NCBI GenBank assembly: GCA_039621445.1
Contig: CP154954.1
Coordinates: 78,068,073-78,132,072, forward strand
Reading direction: 5' to 3'
Length of the DNA stretch: 64,000 nt
Source of the DNA: Euglena gracilis
Taxonomy: Eukaryota > Euglenida > Euglenophyceae > Euglenales
Below the pieces are notes generated by a model. That model worked only from the letters and a program-made list of their open reading frames with translations, was not told where the DNA came from and did no database searches. How positions within the stretch are numbered: the stretch's first letter is position 1; each line of letters begins with the position of its first letter. This document shows positions 11,501-24,328 of this stretch, piece after piece. A program made the translations under genes and the position numbers.

Positions 11501-14500
11501 TCAAAAAATTTTTTTGCCCGAAACGATGCTGTTTGGCCTCCCGGACCCGGAAAAACTGTTTTTGAGCCGAAAATGAGCGTTTTTCGACCCGCCAGCGCCC
11601 CGTTTTGGGCCGCCGACCCATTGATTTTGGGTCAAAACCGGGTCAAAAAAGTCGAAAAAATCGAAAAAATTTTTTTTGCCCGAAACGATGCTGTTTGGCC
11701 TCCCGGACCCGGAAAAACTGTTTTTGAGCCGAAAATGAGCGTTTTTCGACCCGCCAGCACCCCATTTTGGGCTGCCAACCCATTGATTTTGGGTCAAAAC
11801 CGGGTCAAAAAAGTCGAAAAAAATCGAAAAAATTTTTTTTGCCCGAAACGATGCTGTTTGGCCTCCCGGACCCGGAAAAACTGTTTTTGAGCCGAAAATG
11901 AGCGTTTTTCGACCCGCCAGCGCCCCGTTTTGGGCCGCCGACCCATTGATTTTGGGTCAAAACCGGGTCAAAAAAGTCGAAAAAAATCAAAAAATTTTTT
12001 GCCCGAAACGATGCTGTTTGGCCTCCCGGACCCGGAAAAACTGTTTTTGAGCCGAAAATGAGCGTTTTTCGACCCGCCAGCACCCCATTTTGGGCTGCCA
12101 ACCCATTGATTTTGGGTCAAAACCGGGTCAAAAAAGTCGAAAAAAATCGAAAAATTTTTTTTTGCCCGAAACGATGCTGTTTGGCCTCCCGGACCCGGAA
12201 AAACTGTTTTTGAGCCGAAAATGAGCGTTTTTCGACCCGCCGGCGCCCCGTTTGGGCCGCCGACTCATTCATTGACTTTGGGTCAAAACTGGGTCAAAAA
12301 AGTCGAAAAAAAGCGAAAAAATTTTTTTTGCCCGAAACGATGCTGTTTGGCCTCCCGGACCCGGAAAAACTGTTTTTGAGCCGAAAATGAGCGTTTTTCG
12401 ACCCGCCAGCACCCCGTTTTGGGCCGCCGACCCATTGATTTTGGGTCAAAACCGGGTCAAAAAAGTCGAAAAAAATCGAAAAATTTTTTTTGCCCGAAAC
12501 GATGCTGTTTGGCCTCCCGGACCCGGAAAAACTGTTTTTTGAGCCGAAAAAGAGCGTTTTTCTACCCGCCGCCAGCGCCCCGTTTTGGGCCGCCGACCCA
12601 TTGATTTTGGGTCCAAAACCGGGTCAAAAAAGTCGAAAAAATCGAAAAATTTTTTTTGCCCGAAACGATGCTGTTTGGCCTCCCGGACCCGGAAAAACTG
12701 TTTTTGAGCCGAAAATGAGCGTTTTTCGACCCGCCAGCGCCCCGTTTTGGGCCGCCGACCCATTGATTTTGGGTCAAAACCGGGTCAAAAAAGTCGAAAA
12801 AAATCGAAAAATTTTTTTGCCCGAAACGATGTTTTTGGGCCTCCCGGACCCGGAAAAACTGTTTTTGAGCCGAAAATGAGCGTTTTTCGACCCGCCAGCG
12901 CCCCGTTTTGGGCCGCCGACCCATTGACTTTGGGTCAAAACCGGGTCAAAAAAGTCGAAAAAAATCGAAAAATTTTTTTTTGCCCGAAACGATGCTGTTT
13001 GGCCTCCCGGACCCGGAAAAACTGTTTTTGAGCCGAAAATGAGCGTTTTTCGACCCGCCAGCGCCCCGTTTTTGGGCCGCCGACCCATTGATTTTGGGTC
13101 AAAACCGGGTCAAAAAAGTCGAAAAAAATCAAAAATTTTTTTCCCCGAAACGATGCTGTTTGGCCTCCCGGACCCGGAAAAACTGTTTTTGAGCCGAAAA
13201 TGAGCGTTTTTCGACCCGCCAGCGCCCCGTTTTGGGCCGCCGACCCATTGATTTTGGGTCAAAACCGGGTCAAAAAAGTCGAAAAAAATCGAAAAATTTT
13301 TTTTTGCCCGAAACGATGCTGTTTGGCCTCCCGGACCCGGAAAAACTGTTTTTGAGCCGAAAATGAGCGTTTTTCGACCCGCCAGCGCCCCATTTTGGGC
13401 CGCCAACCCATTGATTTTGGGTCAAAACCGGGTCAAAAAAGTAGAAAAGAATTGAAAAAGTTTTTTTGCCCGTAACGATGCTGTTTGGCCTCCCGGACCC
13501 GGAAAAAATGTATTTGAGCCGAAAATGGTTTTTTCGACCCGCCAGCGCCCCCCGTTTTGGTCCGCCGACCCATTTATTTTGGGTCAAAACCGGGTCAAAA
13601 AAGTCGAAAAAAAGCGAAAAAAATTTTTTTTTGCCCGAAACGATGTTTTTTGGCCTCCCGGACCCGGAAAAACTGTTTTTGAGCCGAAAATGAGCGTTTT
13701 TCGACCCGCCAGCCCCGTTTTGGGCCGCCGACCCATTGACTTTGGGTCAAAACCGGGTCAAAAAAAGTCGAAAAAAATCGAAAAATATTTTTTTGCCCGA
13801 AACGATGTTTTTTGGCCTCCCGGACCCGGAAAAACTGTTTTTGAGCCGAAAATGAGCGTTTTTCGACCCGCCAGCGCCCCGTTTTGGGCCGCCGACCCAT
13901 TGATTTTGGGTCAAAACCGGGTCAAAAAAGTCGAAAAAAATCGCCCGAAACGATGTGTTTGGCCTCCCGGACCCGGAAAAACTGTTTTTGAGCCGAAAAT
14001 GAGCGTTTTTCGACCCGCCAGCGCCCCGTTTTGGGCCGCCGACCCATTGACTTTGGGTCAAAACCGGGTCAAAAAAGTCGAAAAAAATCGAAAAAAATTT
14101 TACCCGAAACGATTCTGTTTGGCCTCCCGGACCCGGAAAAACTGTTTTTGAGCCGAAAATGAGCGTTTTTCGACCCGCCAGCGCCCCGTTTTGGGCCGCC
14201 GACCCATTGATTTTGGGTCAAAACCGGGTCAAAAAAGTCGAAAAAAATCGAAAAATTTTTTTTTGCCCGAAATGATGTTGTTTGGGCCTCCCGGACCAGG
14301 AAAAACTGTTTTTTGAGCCGAAAATGAGCGTTTTTTTGACCCACGAGTGCCCCGTTTTGGGCCGCCAACCCATTGACTTTGGGTCATATCTGGGTCAAAA
14401 AAGTCGAAAAAAATCGAAAAAATTTTTTTTGCCCGAAACGATGCTGTTTGGCCTCCCGGACCCGGAAAAACTGTTTTTGAGCCGAAAATGAGCGTTTTTC

Positions 14501-17500
14501 GACCCGCCAGCGCCCCGTTTTGGGCCGCCGACCCATTGACTTTGGGTCAAAACCGGGTCAAAAAAGTCGAAAAAAAACAAAAAAATTTTTTTTGCCCGAA
14601 ACGATGCTGTTTGGCCTCCCGGACCCGGAAAAACTGTTTTTGAGCCGAAAATGAGCGTTTTTCCACCCGACGGCACACCGTTTTAGACCGCCGACCAATT
14701 GATTTTGGGTCAAAACAGGGTCAAAAAAGTCGAAAAAAATCGACCAAATTTTTTTTGCCCGAAACGATGCTGTTTGGCCTCCCGGACCCGGAAAAACTGT
14801 TTTTGAGCCGAAAATGAGCGTTTTTCGACCCGCCAGCGCCCCGTTTTGGGCCGCCGACCCATTGATTTTGGGTCAAAACCGGGTCAAAAAAGTCGAAAAA
14901 AATCGAAAAATTTTTTTTGCCCGAAACGATGTTTTTGGCCTCCCTGACCCGGAAAAACTGTTTTTGAGCCGAAAATGAGCGTTTTTCGACCCGCCAGCGC
15001 CCCGTTTTGGGCCGCCGACCCATTGATTTTGGGTCAAAACCGGGTCAAAAAAGTCGAAAAAAATCGAAAAAAAATTTTTTTTCCCCGAACCGATGTTGTT
15101 TGTTGGCCTCCCGGACCCGGAAAAACTGTTTTTGAGCCGAAAATGAGCGTTTTTTCGACCCCCAAGCGCCCCGTTTTGGGCCGCCGACCCATTAATTTTG
15201 GGTCAAAACCGGGTCAAAAAAGTCGAAAAAAATCAAAAAAATTTTTTTTTGCCTGAAACGATTCTGTTTGGCCTCCCGGACCCGGAAAAACTGTTTTTGA
15301 GCCGAAAATGAGCGTTTTTCGACCCGCCAGCGCCCCGTTTTGGGCCGCCGACCCATTGATTTTGGGTCAAAACCGGGTCAAAAAAGTCGAAAAAAATCGA
15401 AAAAAAATTTTTTTTGCCCGAAACGATGTTTTTTGGCCTCCCGGACCCGGAAAAAAACTTTTTGAGCCGAAAATGAGCGTTTTTCGACCCGCCAGCGCCC
15501 CGTTTTGGGCCGCCGACCCATTGATTTTGGGTCAAAACCGGGTCAAAAAAGTCGAAAAAAATCAAAATTTTTTTTGCCCGAAACGATGCTGTTTGGGCCT
15601 CCCGGCCCTGGAAAAACTGTTTTGAGCCAAAAATGAGCGTTTTTCGACCCGCCAGCGCCCCGTTTTGGGCCGCCGACCCATTGACTTTGGGTCAAAACCG
15701 GGTCAAAAAAGTCGAAAAAAATCGAAAAAATTTTTTTTGCCCGAAACGATGCTGTTTGGCCTCCCGGACCCGGAAAAACTGTTTTTGAGCCGAAAATGAG
15801 CGTTTTTCGACCCGCCAGCGCCCCGTTTTGGGCCGCCGACCCATTGATTTTGGGTCAAAACCGGGTCAAAAAAGTCGAAAAAAATCGAAAAATTTTTTTT
15901 TTGCCCGAAACGATGCTGTTTGGCCTCCCGGACCCGGAAAAACTGTTTTTGAGCCGAAAATGAGCGTTTTTCGACCCGCCAGCGCCCCGTTTTGGGCCGC
16001 CGACCCATTGATTTTGGGTCAAAACCGGGTCAAAAAAGTCGAAAAAAATCGAAAAAAATTTTTTTTCCCCGAAACGATGCTGTTTGGCCTCCCGGACCCG
16101 GAAAAACTGTATTTGAGCCGAAAATGAGCGTTTTTCGACCCGCCAGCGCCCTGTTTTGGGCCGCCGACCCATTGATTTTGGGTCAAAACCGGGTCAAAAA
16201 AGTCGAAAAAAATCGAAAAATTTTTTTTTGCCCGAAACGATGCTGTTTGGCCTCCCGGACCCGGAAAAACTGTTTTTGAGCCGAAAATGAGCGTTTTTCG
16301 ACCCGCCAGCGCCCCGTTTTGGGCCGCCGACCCATTGATTTTGGGTCAAAACCGGGTCAAAAAAGTCGAAAAAAATCGAAAAAATTTTTTTTGCCCGAAA
16401 CGATGCTGTTTGGCCTCCCGGACCCGGAAAAACTGTTTTTGAGCCGAAAATGAGCGTTTTTCGACCCGCCAGCGCCCTGTTTTGGGCCGCCGACCCATTG
16501 ACTTTGGGTCAAAACCGGGTCAAAAAAGTCGAAAAAAATCGAAAAATTTTTTTTTGCCCGAAACGATGCTGTTTGGCCTCCCGGACCCGGAAAAACTGTT
16601 TTTGAGCCGAAAATGAGCGTTTTTCGACCCGCCAGCGCCCCGTTTTGGGCCGCCGACCCATTGATTTTGGGTCAAAACCGGGTCAAAAAAGTCGAAAAAA
16701 ATCAAAAATTTTTTTGCCCGAAACGATGCTGTTTGGCCTCCCGGACCCGGAAAAACTGTTTTTGAGCCGAAAATGAGCGTTTTTCGACCCGCCAGCACCC
16801 CATTTTGGGCTGCCGACCCATTGATTTTGGGTCAAAACCGGGTCAAAAAAGTCGAAAAAAATCGAAAAATTTTTTTTTGCCCGAAACGATGCTGTTTGGC
16901 CTCCCGGACCCGGAAAAACTGTTTTTGAGCCGAAAATGAGCGTTTTTCGACCCGCCAGCGCCCCGTTTTGGGCCGCCGACCCATTGATTTTGGGTCAAAA
17001 CCGGGTCAAAAAAGTCGAAAAAAATCAAAAATTTTTTTGCCCGAAACGATGCTGTTTGGCCTCCCGGACCCGGAAAAACTGTTTTTGAGCCGAAAATGAG
17101 CGTTTTTCGACCCGCCAGCGCCCCATTTTGGGCCGCCGACCCATTGATTTTGGGTCAAAACCGGGTCAAAAAAGTCGAAAAAAATCGAAAAATTTTTTTT
17201 TGCCCGAAACGATGCTGTTTGGCCTCCCGGACCCGGAAAAACTGTTTTTGAGCCGAAAATGAGCGTTTTTCCACCCGCCCAGCGCCTGGTTTTGGCCCGC
17301 CGACCCATTGTTTTTGGGCAAAACCGGGGTAAAAAAGTTGAAAAAAAATAAAAAATTTTTTTGCCCGAAACGATGCTGTTTGGCCTCCCGGACCCGGAAA
17401 AACTGTTTTTGAGCCGAAAATGAGCGTTTTTCGACCCGCCAGCGCCCCATTTTGGGCCGCCGACCCATTGATTTTGGGTCAAAACCGGGTCAAAAAAGTC

Positions 17501-19113
17501 GAAAAAAATCGAAAAAATTTTTTTTGCCCGAAACGATGCTGTTTGGCCTCCCGGACCCGGAAAAACTGTTTTTGAGCCGAAAATGAGCGTTTTTCGACCC
17601 GCCAGCGCCCCGTTTTGGGCCGCCGACCCATTGATTTTGGGTCAAAACCGGGTCAAAAAAGTCGAAAAAAATCAAAAATTTTTTTGCCCGAAACGATGCT
17701 GTTTGGCCTCCCGGACCCGGAAAAACTGTTTTTGAGCCGAAAATGAGCGTTTTTCGACCCGCCAGCGCCCCGTTTTGGGCCGCCGACCCATTGATTTTGG
17801 GTCAAAACCGGGTCAAAAAAGTCGAAAAAAATCAAAAATTTTTTTGCCCGAAACGATGCTGTTTGGCCTCCCGGACCCGGAAAAACTGTTTTTGAGCCGA
17901 AAATGAGCGTTTTTCGACCCGCCAGCACCCCATTTTGGGCCGCCGACCCATTGATTTTGGGTCAAAACCGGGTCAAAAAAGTCGAAAAAAATCGAAAAAT
18001 TTTTTTTGCCCGAAACGATGCTTTTGGCCTCCCGGACCCGGAAAAACTGTTTTTGAGCCGAAAATGAGCGTTTTTCGACCCGCCAGCGCCCCGTTTTGGG
18101 CCGCCGACCCATTGATTTTGGGTCAAAACCGGGTCAAAAAAGTCGAAAAAAATCAAAAATTTTTTTGCCCGAAACGATGCTGTTTGGCCTCCCGGACCCG
18201 GAAAAACTGTTTTTGAGCCGAAAATGAGCGTTTTTCGACCCGCCAGCACCCCATTTTGGGCTGCCAACCCATTGATTTTGGGTCAAAACCGGGTCAAAAA
18301 AGTCGAAAAAAATCGAAAAAATTTTTTTGCCCGAAACGATGCTGTTTGGCCTCCCGGACCCGGAAAAACTGTTTTTGAGCCGAAAATGAGCGTTTTTCGA
18401 CCCGCCAGCGCCCCGTTTTGGGCCGCCGACCCATTGATTTTGGGTCAAAACCGGGTCAAAAAAGTCGAAAAAAATCAAAAAATTTTTTTTGCCCGAAACG
18501 ATGTTTTTTGGCCTCCCGGACCCGGAAAAACTGTTTTTGAGCCGAAAACGAGCGTTTTTCGACCCGCCAGCGCCCCGTTTTGGGCCGCCGACCCATTGAT
18601 TTTGGGTCAAAACCGGGTCAAAAAAGTCGAAAAAAATCGAAAAAAATTTTTTTTGCCCGAAACGATGTTTTTTTTCTTTCCGGACCCGGAAAAACTGTTT
18701 TTGAGCCGAAAATGAGCGTTTTTCGACCCGCCAGCGCCCCGTTTTGGGCCGCCGACCCATTGACTTTGGGTCAAAACCGGGTCAAAAAAGTCGAAAAAAA
18801 TCGAAAAAATTTTTTTTGCCCGAAACGATGCTTTTTGGCCTCCCGGACCCGGAAAAACTGTTTTTGAGCCGAAAACGAGCGCGTTTTTCGACCCGCCGTT
18901 TTGGCGCCGACCCATTGACTTTGGGTCAAAACCGGGTCAAAAAAGTCGAAAAAAATCGAAAAAATTTTTTTTGCCCGAAACGATGTTTTTTGGCCTCCCG
19001 GACCCGGAAAAACTGTTTTTGAGCCGAAAATGAGCGTTTTTCGACCCACCACCGCCCCGTTTCTAGCACAAAACCCATTGATTTTGGGTCAAAAAAGTCC
19101 AGTCGAAAAAATC
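5531..19113. repeat. 13.6-kb satellite array, ~161-166-bp monomer
   Basis: A monomer containing GCCCGAAACGATGCTGTTTG, CCTCCCGGACCCGG, GAGCCGAAAATGAGCG, GCCCCGTTTTGGGCCGCC and GGGTCAAAACCGGGTC repeats head to tail roughly 80-85 times. Length differences arise mainly in the A/T run at the unit junction. The central part is very homogeneous and both edges (5.5-6.6 kb, 18.9-19.1 kb) are more diverged, as expected where unequal exchange acts. Diagnostic variants (CACCCCATTTTGGGCTGCC, GACTTTGGG, GATGTTTTTTGG) tend to recur two monomers apart. Apparent ORFs of 100-208 codons on both strands are by-products of the repetition. A structural role such as centromere or heterochromatin is possible but not shown. 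Confidence 0.95.
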
Positions 19114-19905
19114 GATGTATGGAGGGGTGAATGATGTGCGTGTTTTGAGCTCAGCACTATTCAAAACCTGGTTTTTGACCCACGGCCCCCCGCCCCCCCC
19201 CCCTCCGTTGTGGGAGGGGGTCCGACCCATCAAGGTCCCATCCATCCCGCCCCCCCCTTGTGGTCAAACCCGAGTAAGTCGAAAAATCAAAATTTTTGCC
19301 ATTGCTTTTTATGCGACTCGGACTACATTGCTGGGTTACATTTTTGCAACCCGCCATTGCATTTTTGGGGGGCGTGCAGGGGGTTTGGGTCAATCGAGGT
19401 GCTATTCCAAAAATTTCAGCGAAGAGGCATTGCAAACTGACGAAACGTCCCAAGGGGGACCCGAGCGACCCTTGGCGTCTTTCACCCCTGCTCTCCCAAG
19501 CCATTGGTTTTGGTTTCTCCTGTAACCATACCCGAAGCGCAACAGAATTTTTTTGAGCGAAACTTTCTGTTTTTGTCATGCCACTGTTTTATGCCGAAAA
19601 ACTTTTCTGTCGTCGGCCAGAACTTTCGATTTTGGACCAAACGATTCGTCTAGGCGACAAAAAAACCGAAACGCTCTTTTTTTCTCCCATTTAGAAAAGC
19701 GTTTTTCCGCCACCCACCAGTAGGGAGGGTTTCAGCTCAAAACCGCCCCCAAGTCCATTTGAAATTTTTTTTTATCAGAGGGGTTGTGGTGGGGTGGTGG
19801 GCATTTTGCTGGGCACTGGACCCGACCCACCCCCCCCCCTATGTCGGGAGGGGGGGCTGCCCCCCAAGGCTTCCCATTGGTCCGTTTCGCCAAGCTTTGG
19901 GCCAG
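19114..19905. other. Non-coding stretch after the satellite
   Basis: G/C tracts (19190-19260, 19800-19860) and A/T-rich sequence. No credible exon was recognised. Confidence 0.4.
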
Positions 19906-20074
19906 GGTCCCTCACCGCCGCCGGTGCCGGGATGTCCCCACAAGGGGCGTGCCATCGGCCTCGGTGGACCCACAGCTGGGTGCCGATTTCCCGGCGGGCA
20001 TTGCCGACTACCCCGGACCCAGAAACGTGTGGTCTGGCGGGGCCTCCGACCCTGAGTTCCAACCGACCTTGTGA
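19906..20074 (+). CDS. Candidate plus-strand exon
   Basis: After the acceptor GGGCCAG one frame reads GVPSASVDPQLGADFPAGIA then DYPGPRNVWSGGASDPEFQP and stops at 20072-20074, or is spliced at the GT just before (GTGACC). Codon usage is like the other exons. No domain is recognised. If the exon ends in TT|GTGACC (phase 2) it does not join directly to the exon at 20646, so an exon between them or a separate gene is needed. Confidence 0.4.
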
Positions 20075-20645
20075 CCCCTAACCCCCCAGGGGGGTGGTTT
20101 TGGTGGGTGGGTGGGTTTGGGCCGCAAATGTGCCCTTCGAACTTCGGGGGCGTCACGAGTGGATCTATGGTCTGACCCACCCCGGGGTGACCCACCAGTT
20201 TTTTTGGCTCCAGACCCCATTTGGTCCGAAGGTCCAGGGCGGGGGGGGGGGTCGGCCAGGAATGATGGAGATTGGTCCCACCCGGCCGAGAACGCCGCGG
20301 TGGATTTTGGGGTATTTGGTCAAAATCCATTGATTTCGTGCCATTTTGACGCGGGTGTGCGCCGAGCGACCAGCGACCCCCGACCCCCCCCCCCCTGAGG
20401 GGGGGTCGAGAGTGGATGACTGGTTTTTTGAAAAGTGGAAAGTGATCCTTCCCCCCCAGGGGTCGGTTTTCTCCGGTACACCATCCGCTTCCGGAGGGGG
20501 GAATGGTCTATCCCACCTGGAAGGTGAAACCCGGGAGGGTGACCAGCCCGGGACTTTCCGGTTTTTGGTCTTCACTTTGTTTCTCATTCTGGTGGTCACT
20601 TTGGAAGCCCGGCCCCCCCCCCCCTGCCCCATCATTGTTCCGCAG

Positions 20646-20728
20646 AAAACCCCTCCACGAGTCCCAAGCCCAAGCGGCAGCATAGCGGGCCGGAACCTTC
20701 GCCGAAAGTCACTCCGAAGGCCGCAGGG
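20646..20728 (+). CDS. Candidate exon, basic Pro/Ser-rich linker
   Basis: Between acceptor CCGCAG and donor GTGTGC the plus strand reads NPSTSPKPKRQHSGPEPSPK then VTPKAAG. It ends in phase 0, which matches the next candidate exon (21804). The SP/TP motifs and basic patch suggest a disordered, possibly phosphorylated or nuclear-targeting segment; the function is unknown. Confidence 0.5.
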
Positions 20729-21803
20729 GTGTGCCCATTGGCGCGCTATCTCTTTGCCTGTTTGATTTCGTTTTTTTTTGCAGTCTGTCTTTTTTGCGTT
20801 TTTTATTGTTATTTTAAGCTTGAACTTATTTTCTGCCCTGAACTTTTTGTTTTGCGTTAATTTTTATTTTTTTTTGCGTCTTTTAGTGCCCAGACACGGC
20901 ACCTTTGTGTGCGCAGCCAGCCCATTTTTTTTCACTGGATATTTTTTCAGGCATAGTTTTCTCCTGCAGTTTTTTCCCTCTTTTGTGCAAAGAGTTGGGG
21001 CAACCCTGCCCCCCCCCCCCCCCATTGGGGGCAAGCTTGCTGGGAAGGGGAGAACACAAATCCATTTTTGCTTTCGAACCTTCACCTTTTTGGCTTTTGT
21101 GTTTGTTTGTGTGTGTTTTCACCGCTGAGTTCTGCTGGGAAATGTCATCAATTTAGAAAAATGTTCACCTCTTGAAATGAAAAAAAATCTTGGTCACCCA
21201 CCCCCAGGGTGGTCGGTGGCCGGCCGGCGATGAAGTGATTATGTATCATTGGGCCACATGGGAAAATTTGGAGTGACTGACAGTTTTTTTTTTTACACAC
21301 ACCCCCCTGTGGGGGGGGGTTGGAAAAAGCACTAAAAAGGTGACCCGACACCTGAGGCGCTGAATGTTTTGTTGGCATTTTCTCCATGGTTGTGGGCAAT
21401 TTTCCCTTGGATTCCAGAGTGGCCGAACTCCCCCCCGGGAGGGTATTGACTGAATTGGTTTCCCCTTCTCCAAAAGACTGTCTGGTTTTTGGAAAAGTGG
21501 AAGTGGGGTTGGTACAAATGGGGTGCCAATTTGGAACGAGCGGGGGTGTAAAAGATGGCATGGCCCCAATTTTTATCAACTTCTGTGTTTTTTTTGGCCA
21601 CTGAAAATTTTCGCAGTCAACATGTCCCAAAATTGCACACATCTTTTTCTTGAATTTTCACCCCTCCATAAGGATTTTAGGTCAGTTTCTCAGGGTTTGG
21701 GTTTTGCTTTTTTTTTGCAGTTTTTTGTGTGTTACTTTGTGTGGCGTTTTTTGTGTTGCTTTGTGTTGTGTTTCTGGGTGTGCCCCCCCCCCCAAGTCTC
21801 CAG
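20729..21803. other. Intron-like T-rich DNA
   Basis: T-rich runs and C tracts, with no exon recognised. The reading phases of the flanking exons agree across it. Confidence 0.4.
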
Positions 21804-22063
21804 CAACCTCCCCCAAAGCTGCCGCCCGCTCTCCCTCAGCGGGCGGTGCCCAGCTCGCCCCGGCCGGCCCCCGTCGCCAAGGCCGCCGCCGCCGCCGCCG
21901 GTGCCGCCGCCGTGCCGCCGGACCCCGCCGCCGGCGCGGGCTGGGCGGGGTCCCCGTGCTTCAAGGGGCCCGCCGCCTGGCAGGTCCAGCAGTACCGCAT
22001 CTGCACCACCCCCAGGCCGGAGATCACCCACAGGGGGGGGGGGGGGGGCTCATTGGAGGCGGG
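21804..22063 (+). CDS. Candidate exon, Pro/Ala-rich then CFKGPAAW segment
   Basis: After acceptor CTCCAG the frame reads QPPPKLPPALPQRAVPSSPR, an Ala run, then GSPCFKGPAAWQVQQYRICT and TPRPEITH, with uniformly G/C third positions. The 5' part is low complexity and the 3' part looks like ordered protein. The 3' end is uncertain because the frame enters a G homopolymer; a donor at 22064 would give phase 2. The domain is unrecognised. Confidence 0.5.
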
Positions 22064-22563
22064 GTGGGGTGGCCGCTGTCGGAGCCGCGGTCTGGCCAAA
22101 ACCGGAGCGGGCCATCGCCAACAAAAAGAAATGAAAGTCATAATAAAATTAAAAAATATCATGCTTATATTAATCTTGAAAGCAAAAACAATATGATTAA
22201 AATCAACGTTGCACGTAATAATAGGAGAGGACCATCATTGGCTTTCATTGGTCCATGGGGGCAGCCGAACCCCTCCAATTTTATAAAGCCGAACTTCGCT
22301 TTGGGGGCCACGGCCGCCCAAGCGCAACAGATCCAACTACCTGAGGACCCGCACACCTCCCGCGGTAGTTCATAATTTGCCCAATTGCACCAGCGATTGG
22401 CCCGAAAATAAGGGCCGTAAATTGGTTTTTTTTTCAGACCCCAAAATGGCCTGCCCAAAATTGTGGGGACATTTTTGGGATGGGGGAGGGGGCGCGAATC
22501 CCCTGACCCCCCTCTCTCTCCGGCAACGGTCGGCGGTCGGTCGGTTGGTGCTGTATCCCGACC

Positions 22564-22653
22564 AGGCACCTATAGCTAAAATGGCCTAAAATGGCCTAAA
22601 ATGGCCTAAAATGGCCTAAAATGGGAAAATTTTGGGCTTGACTATAGGTGCCT
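22564..22653. mobile_element. 90-bp miniature palindromic element
   Basis: The ends AGGCACCTATAG and CTATAGGTGCCT are inverted repeats enclosing four copies of an 11-bp CTAAAATGGCC unit. It looks like a tiny MITE. Its right end supplies the AG at 22646-22647 that could act as acceptor for the following exon. No clear target duplication is seen. Confidence 0.6.
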
Positions 22654-22802
22654 ACCCTCGCAAGACACCCGGAGCCCCGGCCTGCCGCCGTGCCACCACG
22701 TGAAGAGCGAGGCGGAGTTCAGCGTCTCCGAGCTGGACTGCATGCAGTGCGTCGCCGCCGCGGCCGCCCGGCCGACCTCCCGGGCGTTCACCCCCGCGCA
22801 GG
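22648..22802 (+). CDS. Candidate exon with HHVKSEAEFSVSELDCMQC
   Basis: The frame reads CLPSQDTRSPGLPPCHHVKS then EAEFSVSELDCMQCVAAAAA and RPTSRAFTPAQ, ending at a good donor (GTGAGG) in phase 1. The start is either just after TATAG (22648, leading base in phase with a donor at 22064) or after CGCAAG (22665). Two Cys/His groups (CHH, CMQC) are visible, but no named zinc finger fits. The exon call rests on codon usage and the strong donor. Confidence 0.6.
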
Positions 22803-24328
22803 GTGAGGGCCCCATGAGGACCGGGCTCCGACTATCTCGGCGGACCCGAGGTAGGAGCTTGACAGAAGACATCCACCCACCTGTTACCTGTCATTCTAAA
22901 TTCAGAATTCTGGATTCATTCATACTACGAGACAGAAGGCCCCCCCCCCTCCCGGCGGGGGGAGGTGGGGTGGGGGGGGGGATGGGTTTCGGCGCGAACG
23001 CCAATTTGGCGGAGCGCCAATTTTTTTTGAAAACTCTCGGCCAATTATTTTGTAGGACCCCCCCCCCCCGGGGTCTCACGCCAGGCTGGGTGGGTGGGGG
23101 ATCCTCCCCCGGGGTCTAATCAAAAAGCCTGTATGCCACCACGCTTTATCTCCCTCCCCCTTTGTCCAAATTCCCAAGGGACAAGACGCTGTTTTTGGGG
23201 GTAAATTGGCCACACTCCGGGCCAGGTGGGAAGTTGCAGGAAATCAAAATACCGGCTGGGGCTTTTTAGGGTTTCAATTTAAGTTGCAGGCATTTTGCTT
23301 GATTTCGCTTCATTTTGGGGATACTTGGGATTTGGCGATTTTTTGGGTGGTGAGGGACCTCACAGCACTCCCAGAGAGTTCCATATGCTCAAGAAATTGT
23401 GCTTCTTGGTGGTGCACATATCTGGAACCTTTCGTTTTACCAATGCAAGTAAAAGCAGGGCTGGTGCTTTGTATGTGCTACCACGGAGTCTAATATTCAT
23501 GCCTTACGGCCAAAACAGCCAAAGCAAACCCCCAATCCTGTAAACCCCACCTCCTGGCCCAGACCCTAAACCAACCTCGACCCCAAATGAAAATGAAATG
23601 AAAAAAGTGAAGCAGAAACACGACGATAAAATGTGGGAAAACCTGGGAGTGGTCCGAAACAGCAAGGTGGGCAGGCACGGGGCAATCCTCTCTCCCCTCA
23701 TGTTCAGAGGAAAGGGTTAATTACTTTTCATTAACCCTTTCCTCTGAATTTCTCTTTCCTTGGCATCTTGTTTCTGGATGAGGGGGATTTGTGTGGATGG
23801 AAGTTCAGCAGACCCCCACCTGTGGAAGGCCCAAAAAAAAAACTGTTGTCCGGAGCTGCCGATTATTTTTGGGGACCGTCACTGGAGGTACTTCGTCTGT
23901 AGTCTTGCTGAGATCTGCTTGCTGGAAGGAAAACACTGTTCTCGATTGCAAAGTTTTGTTATTCATTGGGATTTGTCGAGATTTTCCGGAGGATGTTGGA
24001 AACTGTTGGCTATAGGCATGTCTGCTGGGGGCGCAAGTATTAATAGTAATACACTCTAAAAGCGCACTCTCTCACTTTACCAAAAGCATTGAAACTGCCT
24101 TTCAGGGAAAATCGCATGCAAAAAAGTCACATGCGGCTGAGGGCATCTGTGCACCACCCAATCGTTGGAGACCACTCTGTTCAGCATTTTTTTTGTATGT
24201 AATTTTTTATTTAATCATGTTATTTTATTTTGCGAAAAAGTACAGAGTGAAGTCACAAAAATAAACATCATAAAGTGTTTTGTTTTGTTAATTGCATTTT
24301 GTTGTTTGGTTTTGGTTTTGGTTTGTAG
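22803..24328. other. Intron-like DNA
   Basis: C/G tracts near 22940-23110 and AT-rich sequence. A perfect inverted word pair (AGAGGAAAGGGTTAA / TTAACCCTTTCCTCT) at 23704-23749 could form a hairpin. No exon was recognised. Confidence 0.4.

Noticed and set aside
5422-19052. Dozens of 90-270-codon ORFs on both strands
   Set aside because: They are direct translations of the satellite monomer in every frame, change frame with monomer length, and have no independent coding signal.
5531-19113. CRISPR-like array
   Set aside because: Units are contiguous near-identical monomers of about 163 bp without unique spacers, in clearly eukaryotic DNA.
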